A stretch of DNA of 64,000 bases. Source: CADEDH01 sp047974625 (lineage in GTDB: Bacteria > Actinomycetota > Acidimicrobiia > Acidimicrobiales > SZUA-35). Shown piece by piece: positions 16,003-24,214 of the stretch. The DNA lies in contig JBKECK010000114.1 in the NCBI GenBank assembly GCA_047974625.1, positions 1-64,000 on the forward strand, given 5' to 3'. The position numbers were made by a program, and so were the translations under genes. The notes beneath the pieces are model-generated. The model ran no database searches. It worked only from the letters and a program-made list of their open reading frames with translations, and was not told the DNA's origin. Numbering within the stretch: position 1 is the stretch's first letter; every line of letters begins with the position of its first letter.

Positions 16003-16398
16003 ATGAGCATTCCTGTCGATGTCAACGATCTGGCCCGGGCCCTGAGCGACTACGGGCCCGGATACCTGCTGTCCACCACCGACGGGCGGGTCAAGGCGGT
16101 CACCGTCGAACCGGATGTGGACGGCTCCGTGCTGCGCGTCACCGGGCCCGGTGGGGGCAGCTGCCGGAACGTGGCCGCCAACCCGGTGGTCACCCTCCTG
16201 TTCCCCCCACCCCGGCCCCGGGGCTACAGCCTCATCGTCGACGGAACCGCCGAGGTGGCCGGCGACGATGTGCTGGTCACCGCCACCGGCGCCGTCCTCC
16301 ATCGCCCCGCCGCCCACGCCGAGGGCGAACTCACCGGCGAGGGCTGCGGCCACGACTGCCTCCCGGTGACCGGCGCGGCCGCCGCCGGCACCGGTTGA
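16003..16398 (+). CDS. Pyridoxamine-phosphate-oxidase-like split-barrel protein
   Basis: This 131-aa protein fits the flavin- or heme-binding split beta-barrel family: it opens with LARALSDYGPGYLLSTTDGRVKAVTVEP, then CRNVAANPVVTLLFPPP and SLIVDGTAEV. The C-terminus (GEGCGHDCLPVTG) has two Cys and a His that could bind a metal or heme. The exact reaction is unknown. It is flanked by the SDR and the third Rieske oxygenase but has its own promoter-like box. Confidence 0.65.
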   Translation: MSIPVDVNDLARALSDYGPGYLLSTTDGRVKAVTVEPDVDGSVLRVTGPGGGSCRNVAANPVVTLLFPPPRPRGYSLIVDGTAEVAGDDVLVTATGAVLHRPAAHAEGELTGEGCGHDCLPVTGAAAAGTG

Positions 16399-16448
16399 AC
16401 CGCCCCCGCCCTCCCCGGGATCGGGTGGCGCACCCCACCCGGGTTATT

Positions 16449-16462
16449 CTAAGGTTTGTTAG
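16449..16462 (+). promoter_or_regulatory. CTAA-N6-TTAG operator, site 1
   Basis: CTAA-GGTTTG-TTAG lies 22-35 bases before the Rieske oxygenase start, followed by GGAACGAGGGTCGG. A nearly identical arrangement occurs at 18447-18460 and a variant at 32951-32964. The right half overlaps a TAGGAA -10-like box, as expected for a repressor site. The likely regulator is the TetR encoded at 17754. Confidence 0.6.
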
Positions 16463-16483
16463 GAACGAGGGTCGGGGGTCACC

Positions 16484-17641
16484 GTGCGCCAAGAACGTCA
16501 GATCGAGTTGTTGCAGCGGGTGGCCGATGCCGGCCCCCACCTTGAGGGTCTGTTCGGGTCGTCATCGATGACGAACCAGGCGTCCGCCTACACCGACCCG
16601 GACCGCTTCGCCCTCGAACAGCAGGTGCTGTTCCGTGGGGGGCCGGTCTTCTTCGGCCTGAGCGCCGATCTGCCCCGGCCTGGCTCGTGGCGGGCCATGC
16701 GGTTCGACGGGATCCCGCTGGTGGTGGTCCGCCAGGCCGACGGGTCGCTGCGGGCCCTGGTCAACATGTGCCGGCACCGGGCCGCCCCCCTGGTCGACGC
16801 GCTCGGCCGGGGCGAGGACCTGCGGGCCTTCTCCTGCCCCTACCACGCCTGGACCTACGAGCTCGACGGCAAGCTCCGGGCCCGTCCCGCCTCCTACGGG
16901 GCGTTCGACGATGTGGCCACCGATTGCGACCTGCTCAGCCGGCCGGTGGCCGAGAAGCACGGCCTGATCTTCGTCCGGCCTACCGGCGACGAACCGATCG
17001 ACGTCGACGGGGCCCTGGCCGGCGCCGAGGACGACCTCGCTTCCTTCGGCCTCGAGAACTACGTCCTAGTGGACTCGTGTACCAACGAACGGGATATGAA
17101 CTGGAAGCTCTTCTTCGACACCTTCACCGAGTCGTACCACATCCGCACCCTGCACCGAAACAGCCTGGCCGGCACCTTCAACTCCGAAGCCATCATCTTC
17201 GAACCGTTCGGTCGCAACCTGCTCAGCGTCGGGCTCCGGGAATCGGTCAAACAGGAGGTCACCAAACCCCGGGAGGAATGGAACCTGCTGCCCTACGGCA
17301 CCATCCAGTACTTCCTGGTCCCCACCGGCCTGGTCGTGCACCAGATCGACCATGTCGAGGTGTGGAACGTGGAACCCCTCGCCGTCGACCGTTCCCGGCT
17401 GACCACCTCCATCTATGCGCCCGCCGAGCCGGCCACGGAGAAGGCCCGCAAGTACTTCCTGAAGAACCTCGACCTGCTGGTTACCGTGACGGGCACCGAG
17501 GATTTCCCCGTCATGGAGGAGATCCAGCGGAACCTGGCCTCGGGGGCCCTGCCCGAACTGGTCTACGGCCGGATCGAACCACCGCTCGTCCACTTCCACA
17601 CCGAGGTCAACCGGGCCCTCGAGGCGGCCGGCCCGGCGTGA
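16484..17641 (+). CDS. Rieske non-heme iron oxygenase (third, single-subunit type)
   Basis: This 385-aa protein has Rieske ligands in CRHRAA and CPYHAW (about residues 95-122) and a catalytic region NWKLFFDTFTESYHIRTLH with the two expected histidines. No beta subunit follows. It differs from the two alpha subunits upstream, being shorter and more like oxygenases that demethylate or hydroxylate without a small subunit. The GTG at 16484 is the first start of the frame; an internal ATG at 16568 (MTNQASAYTDPDRF) is also plausible, since family members often start there. It is followed by a TetR gene and probably shares its operator with the amidohydrolase at 18633. Confidence 0.85.
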   Translation: MRQERQIELLQRVADAGPHLEGLFGSSSMTNQASAYTDPDRFALEQQVLFRGGPVFFGLSADLPRPGSWRAMRFDGIPLVVVRQADGSLRALVNMCRHRAAPLVDALGRGEDLRAFSCPYHAWTYELDGKLRARPASYGAFDDVATDCDLLSRPVAEKHGLIFVRPTGDEPIDVDGALAGAEDDLASFGLENYVLVDSCTNERDMNWKLFFDTFTESYHIRTLHRNSLAGTFNSEAIIFEPFGRNLLSVGLRESVKQEVTKPREEWNLLPYGTIQYFLVPTGLVVHQIDHVEVWNVEPLAVDRSRLTTSIYAPAEPATEKARKYFLKNLDLLVTVTGTEDFPVMEEIQRNLASGALPELVYGRIEPPLVHFHTEVNRALEAAGPA

Positions 17642-17741
17642 CCGTGGCCGGTCGGCCCGGCCCCCGGCCCCGCCGGTGAGGGGATGTGACACCTACCCGG
17701 CCCCGGCCCGGCGGGCCCCGATGGCCCGCCCGGACCGACGG

Positions 17742-17753
17742 TAGGCTCCCGGC
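17742..17753 (+). promoter_or_regulatory. Leaderless -10 box for tetR
   Basis: TAGGCT at 17742-17747, six bases, then ATG at 17754. The motif is identical to those at 13715 and 53392. Confidence 0.55.
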
Positions 17754-18404
17754 ATGGCGACCCGAGCCGGCAGGCAGATCAACACCGCGGCGCCGCGGCG
17801 GGTCCCGGTGACGGCCCGGGGCGAGGACAAGCGGGCCCGGATCATCGAGGCGGCCGGCCTGCTCCTGGCCGCCCAGGGCTACGCCGGCACCACCCTGGCC
17901 GACATCGCCAAGGCGGCGGGAACCTTCGCCGGCAGCCTCTACTACCACTTCGAGAGCCGGGAGGAGCTGGCCATCGAGGTGCTCACCCAGGGGGTGGTCG
18001 TCGCCATCGACCACACGACCAACGCCCTCGATGCCCTCCCGGCCGATGCCTCGGCCCGGCTGCGCCTGGAGACAGCCATCCGGGCCCACGTCGAGTCGAT
18101 CTTGCACCGCAGCCCGGCTGCCCTCGCTGCCGCCCGGGCCATCGGCCAGCTCCCCCCGGCCGTCGCCGTTCCGGTGGCCGAGGCGTTCCGGGACTACGGG
18201 CGGATCTTCGCCGGCCTGTTCGAGGCGGCCGCGGCCGAGGGCTCGATCGATCCGTCCGTCGACCTGTCGGCGGTCCGGATGCTGGTGGTGGGGGCGGCCA
18301 ACTGGAGCGCCGAGTGGTTCGACCCGGACGGCTCCGCCTCGGCCGAGGACGTGGCCGGCCTCCTGTGCCGCATGGTCTTCGGGGGTCTCGGCCCGGTCGG
18401 TTAG
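17754..18404 (+). CDS. TetR-family regulator of the CTAA-N6-TTAG sites (proposed)
   Basis: This 216-aa protein has a TetR helix-turn-helix: IIEAAGLLLAAQGYAGTT, then LADIAKAAGTFAGSLYYHF. The C-terminal half is Ala-rich and helical, with the effector pocket unassigned. It sits between the Rieske oxygenase (16484) and the amidohydrolase (18633), whose upstream regions share an inverted repeat of the size TetR proteins bind. Its own promoter shows no copy of that repeat. The regulator-site link is inference from position. Confidence 0.85.
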   Translation: MATRAGRQINTAAPRRVPVTARGEDKRARIIEAAGLLLAAQGYAGTTLADIAKAAGTFAGSLYYHFESREELAIEVLTQGVVVAIDHTTNALDALPADASARLRLETAIRAHVESILHRSPAALAAARAIGQLPPAVAVPVAEAFRDYGRIFAGLFEAAAAEGSIDPSVDLSAVRMLVVGAANWSAEWFDPDGSASAEDVAGLLCRMVFGGLGPVG

Positions 18405-18446
18405 GGTCGGCCCGAATCCGGGGCTGGCTTCGATCCGGCCCGAGTC

Positions 18447-18460
18447 CTAAGATCAATTAG
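18447..18460 (+). promoter_or_regulatory. CTAA-N6-TTAG operator, site 2
   Basis: The perfect repeat CCTAA-GATCAA-TTAGG (18446-18461) is followed by GATCGGGGGTCG. It matches site 1 in arm sequence, spacing and the downstream GGGGTCG. It lies about 170 bases before the amidohydrolase ATG, so the transcript would have a long leader or an upstream start. Confidence 0.6.
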
Positions 18461-18632
18461 GGATCGGGGGTCGAACCTTGACCGTGACGGTCCCCCGGGC
18501 GCCGAGGTCTCGGCCGGAGCGCCAGCAATGAACGGGGAGTTGTGCCATCGGCGCGGCTCCCCGGACAGCAGGGGGCACGGACATTGGCGGACAGCCCCTC
18601 CCGCCGCGCCACCACCGGAGGAACAGCAGACC

Positions 18633-19895
18633 ATGGGCACCACCATTCCCGCACCGGACCTCAACAACGTCTGGCGGGTCGAGACCCCGGGCAACGAGGG
18701 CTGGTTGCGGTCGGCCCGGCCCGACGCCGACGACAAGTTCTTCATGGCCTCCGCCGACGGTCACGTCCAAGAGCCCCGCACCTTCCTCCACGACCGCCTG
18801 CCCGAGGAGGACCACGATCGGCTCCCCACGGTGGCCGTCGACGCCAAGGGCGACCAGTTCCAGAAGACCGAGGGGTTCCGCCAAGCCAAGCTCAACTGGG
18901 TCCAACCCTTCGAAGGACACGAGAAGCTCCGCAACGAGTCGGGCCGGACCCCGGCCACCCGCCTGGCCGACCTGGCCCTGGATGGGGTCGACGCCGAGAT
19001 CCTGTTCCCCAACAAGGGGCTGACCATCTGGGCCACCCCGGATGTCCAGTTCAGCCACCGGATGTGCCAGGCCTACAACGACTGGGCGTGGGAGACCTTC
19101 AGCGACGTCAACGACCGCCTGATGCCTCTGGCCTGCATCGCCCCGGCCGCCGGCGACGACGCCCTGGCCGAGATCCAACGGTGCGCCGACCTCGGGTTCA
19201 AGGGGCTGTCCCTGCCCTGCAAACCGGTGTTCGGTCCCCCCAACGTCGACGACCCCAACTACAACCTGGCCGAGTTCGAACCGTTGTGGGACTGCGTTAC
19301 CGACGTCGACCTGCCCGTCACCTTCCACGTGTCGACCGGGCGTGACCCGCGCACCGCCCGCAGCCAGGGGGGCGCCGTGATCAACTACACGATCCACTCC
19401 CTGGCCCCGACCATGGAGCCCCTGGTCAACATCTGTGCGTCCGGGGTGGCCCAGCGGCACCCCACCCTCCGGTTCGGGGCCATCGAGGCCGGCATCGGCT
19501 GGGTGCCGTGGATGCTCGAAGCCATGGACGAGGCCTACCTGAAGCACCACATGTGGGTCCGGCCCAAGCTCGACGAGCTCCCCAGCACCTACTTCCGGCG
19601 TCAGGGGTTCTCCAGCTTCCAGGAGGACCGGTCCGGCTTGGACCTCGCCCGTGAACACGACCTGATCGACAACTTCCTGTGGGCCAACGACTTCCCCCAC
19701 CACGAAGGGTCGTGGCCGTACTCCGCCCAGGCCATCGAGCGCACCATGAGTTCGCTGACCGACGACGAGCGGGCCCGGATCCTCGGCCTCAACACGGCCC
19801 GGATCTTCCGGATCGAGATCCCCGAGCGGTACCGCAACCATCCGGACGCGGCCCAGGTGGCGGCCGAGGTCGACCGGCGGCAGGCCACCCACTAG
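18633..19895 (+). CDS. Amidohydrolase-family protein (amidohydrolase 2)
   Basis: This 420-aa protein has the first metal motif in MASADGHVQEPRTF, His in LPVTFHVSTGRD and the late Asp in WANDFPHHEGSWPYS, in order for the amidohydrolase-2 group. Related enzymes hydrolyse or decarboxylate ring-derived acids. I start at ATG 18633 because GGAGGAA ends about ten bases before it; the frame is open upstream to 18528 but without family likeness. It is quite different from the amidohydrolase at 11227. The CTAA-N6-TTAG site upstream ties it to the third Rieske oxygenase. Confidence 0.85.
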   Translation: MGTTIPAPDLNNVWRVETPGNEGWLRSARPDADDKFFMASADGHVQEPRTFLHDRLPEEDHDRLPTVAVDAKGDQFQKTEGFRQAKLNWVQPFEGHEKLRNESGRTPATRLADLALDGVDAEILFPNKGLTIWATPDVQFSHRMCQAYNDWAWETFSDVNDRLMPLACIAPAAGDDALAEIQRCADLGFKGLSLPCKPVFGPPNVDDPNYNLAEFEPLWDCVTDVDLPVTFHVSTGRDPRTARSQGGAVINYTIHSLAPTMEPLVNICASGVAQRHPTLRFGAIEAGIGWVPWMLEAMDEAYLKHHMWVRPKLDELPSTYFRRQGFSSFQEDRSGLDLAREHDLIDNFLWANDFPHHEGSWPYSAQAIERTMSSLTDDERARILGLNTARIFRIEIPERYRNHPDAAQVAAEVDRRQATH

Positions 19896-19968
19896 ACGGG
19901 TGGCACCGCCGCGGGATTGCGATCCCGGCTCCGGCCCCCTCCCCTCCCGGTGGGTGCCGGTGCCGGGA

Positions 19969-20490
19969 TCAGCCCTCTGCGTCCCCCGAAGTGGTGGTGT
20001 CGGTACTGGCGGTGTCGGCCGTGGCACCGGCGGTGTCGCCAGTGAACGGGAAGTCCAGCCAGTCCGGACGATCGGGGGCCGCTCGCTCCCATGAGCGGAT
20101 GTAGGTGACCACGGACTTGATCTGCTCACTGGTGAGCGGACCGCCGTGGTCCTGGTCGTAGGCGCCCATCTGGGTGCCGGGCACACCGACCGAGACCAGC
20201 AGCTGGATTTGCTCGTCGGAGGCCGAGGTCAGGAACTGCTGGGAGTTCAGGGCCGGCCCGATGGCGCCCTCGCCGTTCAGGCCGTGACAGGACTGGCAGT
20301 TGAACGACCAGGTCTGGGCCCCGGACTCGGCCAGGGACTGGAGCTGGTCCTCACGGGCCTGATCCCGGTTGGTGGGCTCGACCCACCGGTACAGGGGGAA
20401 CACCAGCACTAGGGCGATCATCAGCACCGCCCCGAGGGCCATGACCTTGTTGGTCGACCGCTCCAACGACTCATCGACCTCGTAGGCCAT
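19969..20490 (-). CDS. Membrane-anchored c-type cytochrome
   Basis: This 173-aa protein has one N-terminal membrane helix (KVMALGAVLMIALVLVFPLY) and a single heme c site, CQSCH, in a class I cytochrome fold. The Met ligand is probably in GTQMGAYD. The tail is a Thr/Ala/Asp-rich low-complexity segment. It is the last gene of the leftward respiratory operon and shares its first base with the end of the Rieske gene. It would accept electrons from the Rieske protein on the outer face of the membrane and pass them to an oxidase. Confidence 0.85.
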   Translation of the reverse strand: MAYEVDESLERSTNKVMALGAVLMIALVLVFPLYRWVEPTNRDQAREDQLQSLAESGAQTWSFNCQSCHGLNGEGAIGPALNSQQFLTSASDEQIQLLVSVGVPGTQMGAYDQDHGGPLTSEQIKSVVTYIRSWERAAPDRPDWLDFPFTGDTAGATADTASTDTTTSGDAEG

Positions 20491-20999
20491 CAGTGGCCTC
20501 CTTCACCGGCGCACATCGGGCCCTTCGGGGTCTGGTCGATGGTGACCGTTCCCGGCTTGGTGCCGTCTTCCTTGCTCGCGGTGTCGATGTACAGCAACCC
20601 GTCCTCGCCCTCCTCGACGGGGTAGTGGTCCATCCCCCGAGGGGCCGGGCCGGCCACATAGTCGCCGGCCCGGTCGAACACCGAACCGTGGCATGGGCAC
20701 TCGAAATGGCCCGACGACTCGCAGTACGGGACCCGGCAACCCAGGTGGGTGCAGGTCTCCGACAACGCCACCACCTCACCATTGACCCGGGTCAGGTAGG
20801 CCCGGGCGGCGGAGACCTCGACCACGTCGGTCTCGGTCACGGCGTCCGGTTTCACCGAGCGCACCAGGCCGCCGAAGCCGGACGTGGGTAGTGGCCGGAG
20901 GAGGTCCCAGGTGGTCCAGCCGAACGCCGCCGTCATCAGGAGGCCACCGGCCTGCCAGGCCCGGGTCAGGAACTGCCGTCGATTATGGAGCTCGCTCAT
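20490..20999 (-). CDS. Rieske iron-sulfur protein of the cytochrome bc complex
   Basis: This 169-aa protein has a short N-terminus with NRRQFLTRA, a Tat-like twin-arginine motif, then one hydrophobic helix (GGLLMTAAFGWTTW). The [2Fe-2S] ligands are in CTHLGC and CPCHGS, and the two extra Cys that form the stabilising disulfide (Cys in THLGC, Cys in CPC) are present. It oxidises quinol together with cytochrome b. The size is like b6f or Firmicutes Rieske proteins, not the large three-helix QcrA of mycobacteria. It lies between subunit IV and cytochrome c genes. Confidence 0.9.
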   Translation of the reverse strand: MSELHNRRQFLTRAWQAGGLLMTAAFGWTTWDLLRPLPTSGFGGLVRSVKPDAVTETDVVEVSAARAYLTRVNGEVVALSETCTHLGCRVPYCESSGHFECPCHGSVFDRAGDYVAGPAPRGMDHYPVEEGEDGLLYIDTASKEDGTKPGTVTIDQTPKGPMCAGEGGH

Positions 21000-21021
21000 G
21001 CTCTTTCTCCTGCTCCGCTGG

Positions 21022-21639
21022 TCACAGCTCGCCGTGCCACTCTTGCCACGGCCACACCCAGCCCCAGTTCTGGCCCCGGAAGGCGAACCCGATCAGGGTC
21101 AGGATGATGAAGATCACCAGGAACGTGGTGAAGGTCAGGATCGCCACCTTGCGGTGCCGGGCCAGCACGTAGGGGCTCCGGTCGAGGTAGGGGATGGACA
21201 GGAGGCCCAACACGATGGCGCCTGGGACGAGGACCCCGGCGATGAGCGGGTGGAAGTGGGCGAGCAGCTCCTGCAGGGCCGCGAAGTACCAGGGCGCCTT
21301 CTCGGGGTTGGGCGTCACGCTCGGGTTGGCCACGTCACGGAGCGGGGCGTCGAAGAACACCGCGATGACCATGACCAGGAGCATGATCGACAGGGCGGCT
21401 ACCCCGTGGCGGACCAGCAGATGGGGCCAGACGAACACCAGGTCGTCGTCAGCGGGCTCCTTGCGCTCACCGGCCACCGGTTTGCCGGCCACGATGCCGA
21501 GCACCCGCTTGCCGCCCACCACCGACGGGGCGCCGGTCAGGCGGACCGGGGTGCTGGTGGGTGTCGCCGTGTCCCCGTCGGGGTGGGTCACCACGGTCGG
21601 GTGGGTGGGGAGGAGGAGGTTGTCGTTGCTGTCAGACAC
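21022..21639 (-). CDS. Cytochrome b C-terminal part (subunit IV-like)
   Basis: This 205-aa protein has a soluble N-terminal extension of about 70 residues, then three membrane helices (VAALSIMLLVMVIAVFF, LIAGVLVPGAIVLGLLS, FTTFLVIFIILTLIGF). Before the second helix is NPEKAPWYFAALQ, the counterpart of the PEWY loop at the quinol oxidation site. This is the PetD-like half of a split cytochrome b. It overlaps the preceding cytochrome b gene by eight bases. The N-terminal extension is unusual for subunit IV. Confidence 0.88.
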   Translation of the reverse strand: MSDSNDNLLLPTHPTVVTHPDGDTATPTSTPVRLTGAPSVVGGKRVLGIVAGKPVAGERKEPADDDLVFVWPHLLVRHGVAALSIMLLVMVIAVFFDAPLRDVANPSVTPNPEKAPWYFAALQELLAHFHPLIAGVLVPGAIVLGLLSIPYLDRSPYVLARHRKVAILTFTTFLVIFIILTLIGFAFRGQNWGWVWPWQEWHGEL

Positions 21640-22417
21640 CGGGCTCCTCCACGTCGAGCTCCAACATCGAGTCCTTGCGCCACCGCCAGAAGTGGAACAT
21701 CAGCAGGATCACGATCGAGGTGGGCAGCACGGCCACGTGGAGCACGTAGAACCGCAGCAGGGTGGCGGCCCCGACGATGCTGCCGCCCAGCATCATGCCC
21801 TGGACGTCGGCCCCGATGAACGGGACCCAGGCCGCCATCTGCGTACCGACGGTGACCGCCCAGTAGGCCAGCTGGTCCCACGGCAGCAGGTAGCCGGTGA
21901 ACGACATCAGCAGGGTCAGGACGAGCAGGATCACCCCGATCACCCAGTTGAACTCCCGCGGCGCCGTGTAGGCGCCCCGGTAGAACACCTTGGCCATGTG
22001 GGCCGCGACGGCCAGCACCATCAGGTGGGCTGACCAGCGGTGCACGTTGCGGATGTACTGCCCGAACGGCACCTCGGTCTGGATGGTCTGGATGTCGGCG
22101 TAGGCCGAGCCCGGGGACGGGACGTAGAAGAACATCAGGTAGACGCCCGACAGGATCAACGATCCGAACAGGACGGTGGCGATCACCCCCAGGTACCAGG
22201 TGTACCGGAAGCCGATCTGGGACCGTTTCATCTTCACCGGGTACAGGTGGAGCAGGAAGCTCGACCAGTGCCCGGCCGCCCGGTCCCTCGGGGTGTCCCG
22301 GCTTGGCGATCGCCAGATCGACCGGCCGATGGCGGTGTGCCGCAGCCGGTCCACCACCCCCTCGTCGTCCTCGGCGGGCCGGGTCTCGGCCTGCGGTGGA
22401 TCCTCGGTCATCGTCAT
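21632..22417 (-). CDS. Cytochrome b, N-terminal b6-like half
   Basis: This 261-aa protein has four membrane helices. The heme b ligands are in VHRWSAHLMVLAVAAH (spacing 14) and LHVAVLPTSIVILLMFH (spacing 15). The 15-residue spacing in the last helix is the b6f-type pattern. The Cys that binds heme ci in plastid and Firmicutes b6 (FYCLGG) appears replaced by Tyr (TWYLGV), so the complex probably lacks that heme. I start at ATG 22417, which overlaps the stop of the upstream oxidoreductase (ATGA) and has AGGGAG upstream. It oxidises quinol as part of complex III. Confidence 0.9.
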   Translation of the reverse strand: MTMTEDPPQAETRPAEDDEGVVDRLRHTAIGRSIWRSPSRDTPRDRAAGHWSSFLLHLYPVKMKRSQIGFRYTWYLGVIATVLFGSLILSGVYLMFFYVPSPGSAYADIQTIQTEVPFGQYIRNVHRWSAHLMVLAVAAHMAKVFYRGAYTAPREFNWVIGVILLVLTLLMSFTGYLLPWDQLAYWAVTVGTQMAAWVPFIGADVQGMMLGGSIVGAATLLRFYVLHVAVLPTSIVILLMFHFWRWRKDSMLELDVEEPGV

Positions 22418-24189
22418 TGGGGCACTCCCTGTCCCGACCACACACCCATCGACAAGGCGTCCGGGGGGCAGCGTTCGATACACAGCCCGCAGCGGATACA
22501 TGCCTCCTCGTCGAGCAGTAGGGCGGTCGAATCCGACGCCCCACCGTCGATCTCCTCACCGGGAACGAGCGAGATCACGTTCACCGGGCAGACGTCAGCG
22601 CACAGTGCACACAACACGCACTTCTCGACGTCGAGCAGAATATTGGCGAAACACCGCAGGCAGCGGGATGCTTCGCAGCGGGCCTGGTCGGGGGTGAAGC
22701 CGAGCTCCACCTCGGCCAGGCCGATCCGCCGTCCGGTGTCGAGCGTGGGCACGCTCACCCGGGCCTGGCGGTCGTAGAGGTCGTCGAGGCGGTGGAACTG
22801 CTGTAGCTCCACCATCGTGCCGTGGCGGTCCTCGGCCACGGTCCCGCCGAAGTGGCGGTGGATGTCGGTGGCCGAACGGCGGCCGTCGGCGATGGCGTCG
22901 ATGAGGGTCCGGGGCCCTTTGGCCGCGTCGCCGCCCGACCACACCCCGGCCAGGGAGGTGGCGCCGGTGTCGTTGTCGATCTGGATGGTCCGGCGGGGGC
23001 TGACCTCGGGCCCATCCGCGCCCAGCGCCTCCAGGTCGATGGCCTGGCCGATGGCCAGGATCACCGTGTCGGCGTCGATGCGCTGGATGTCGTCCTCGTC
23101 GAAGTCCGGGGCGAAGCGGCCCTCACCGTCGAACACCGAGCGGACCCCAACGGTGTCCACCCCGGTCACCCGGCCGTCTGCGGTGGTGATGGCCCGGGGG
23201 CCCCGGCGGTGCACGAACCGGATCCCCTCGTGCTCGGCCTCCTCCACCTCGAAGTCGTGGGCCGGCATCTCCTCGCGGGACTCGAGCGACATGATGGTGA
23301 TCGATTCGGCCCCGGCCCGATGGGCGGTCCGGGCCACGTCGATGGCGTCGCCGATCGACGGGCGCTCACCGTCGGGGGCGGTCAGGTGGTCTCTGGCGTC
23401 CGCGTAGTCGGAGGCCCGCAGGGCGGTCCGGGCTGCGTCCATCGCCACGTCCCCACCCCCGATCACCAGGACCCGGCGACCGACCGACACCTCGAACCCG
23501 CGGTTCATGTTGATGAGGAACTCGATCGCCTTCAGGACCCCGTCGGCCTCGGCCCCGGGAAGATCGAGACCACGACCGAGGGTGGCCCCGATACCCAGGA
23601 ATACGGCGTCGTGCCGGACCCGGAGCTGTTCCAGGGTCACGTCCACCCCGAGCCGGGTGTTGTACTCGACCTCGACGCCGGTGGCCAGGATGGCGTCGAC
23701 GTCGCCCTGGAGCACGTCACGATCGAGCCGGTACTCGGGGATGCCCAGCCACATGGCCCCGCCGAGCTTGTCGGTGGCCTCGTAGATGGTCACCCCGTAC
23801 CCGTAGCGCCGGAGGTCGTGGGCGCAGGCCAGGCCGGCTGGTCCTCCACCGACGATCCCGATGCTCTGGGGGAGTTCCACCGCCGGTGGTACCGCGATCT
23901 CGTTGCCCAGCCCGTCCGGGCCGGCCTCGGTGCCGTACTGTTCGGTGACGAACCGCTTCAGGGCCCGGATGGCGATGGGGCGGTCGATCTTGCCCCGCCG
24001 GCAGGCGTCCTCACACGGAGCCGCGCACACCCGGCCGCACACCGAGGCGAACGGGTTGGGTAGGCGGGCGGTCAGGTAGGCCAACTCGTCCTGGCCGTCG
24101 GCGATGGCGGCCACGTACATCCCGGCGTTGGTGTGCACTGGGCACGCCGCCAGGCAGGGAATGTTCTCGTCGAAGAACTGCAGGCTCAT
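22414..24189 (-). CDS. NAD(P)H-type FAD oxidoreductase with 4Fe-4S clusters (GltD-like)
   Basis: This 591-aa protein has a Cys-rich N-terminal domain (CLAACPVHTNAG, CGRVCAAPCEDAC) as in glutamate synthase small subunits and NfnB, an FAD motif GIVGGGPAGLACAHD, a second nucleotide motif VLVIGGGDVAMDA and a C-terminal GVWSGGDAAKGP. After this comes a bacterial ferredoxin domain with CVLCALCADVCP and CIRCGLCIERCP. It would carry electrons between NAD(P)H, FAD and 4Fe-4S centres. It lies inside the bc-type operon and its stop overlaps the start of cytochrome b. No glutamate synthase large subunit is nearby, so a respiratory role is more likely. Confidence 0.85.
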   Translation of the reverse strand: MSLQFFDENIPCLAACPVHTNAGMYVAAIADGQDELAYLTARLPNPFASVCGRVCAAPCEDACRRGKIDRPIAIRALKRFVTEQYGTEAGPDGLGNEIAVPPAVELPQSIGIVGGGPAGLACAHDLRRYGYGVTIYEATDKLGGAMWLGIPEYRLDRDVLQGDVDAILATGVEVEYNTRLGVDVTLEQLRVRHDAVFLGIGATLGRGLDLPGAEADGVLKAIEFLINMNRGFEVSVGRRVLVIGGGDVAMDAARTALRASDYADARDHLTAPDGERPSIGDAIDVARTAHRAGAESITIMSLESREEMPAHDFEVEEAEHEGIRFVHRRGPRAITTADGRVTGVDTVGVRSVFDGEGRFAPDFDEDDIQRIDADTVILAIGQAIDLEALGADGPEVSPRRTIQIDNDTGATSLAGVWSGGDAAKGPRTLIDAIADGRRSATDIHRHFGGTVAEDRHGTMVELQQFHRLDDLYDRQARVSVPTLDTGRRIGLAEVELGFTPDQARCEASRCLRCFANILLDVEKCVLCALCADVCPVNVISLVPGEEIDGGASDSTALLLDEEACIRCGLCIERCPPDALSMGVWSGQGVPQ

Positions 24190-24214
24190 CTCAGCTGGTT
24201 GCCTTTCGCACCTG

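Noticed and set aside
18453..20186. Minus-strand open frame of 577 codons
   Set aside because: Antisense to the amidohydrolase gene; no start site or motif supports it.
22414..24189. Glutamate synthase small subunit (gltD)
   Set aside because: The fold is similar, but it has an added C-terminal ferredoxin domain, no large subunit nearby and tight coupling to cytochrome b.
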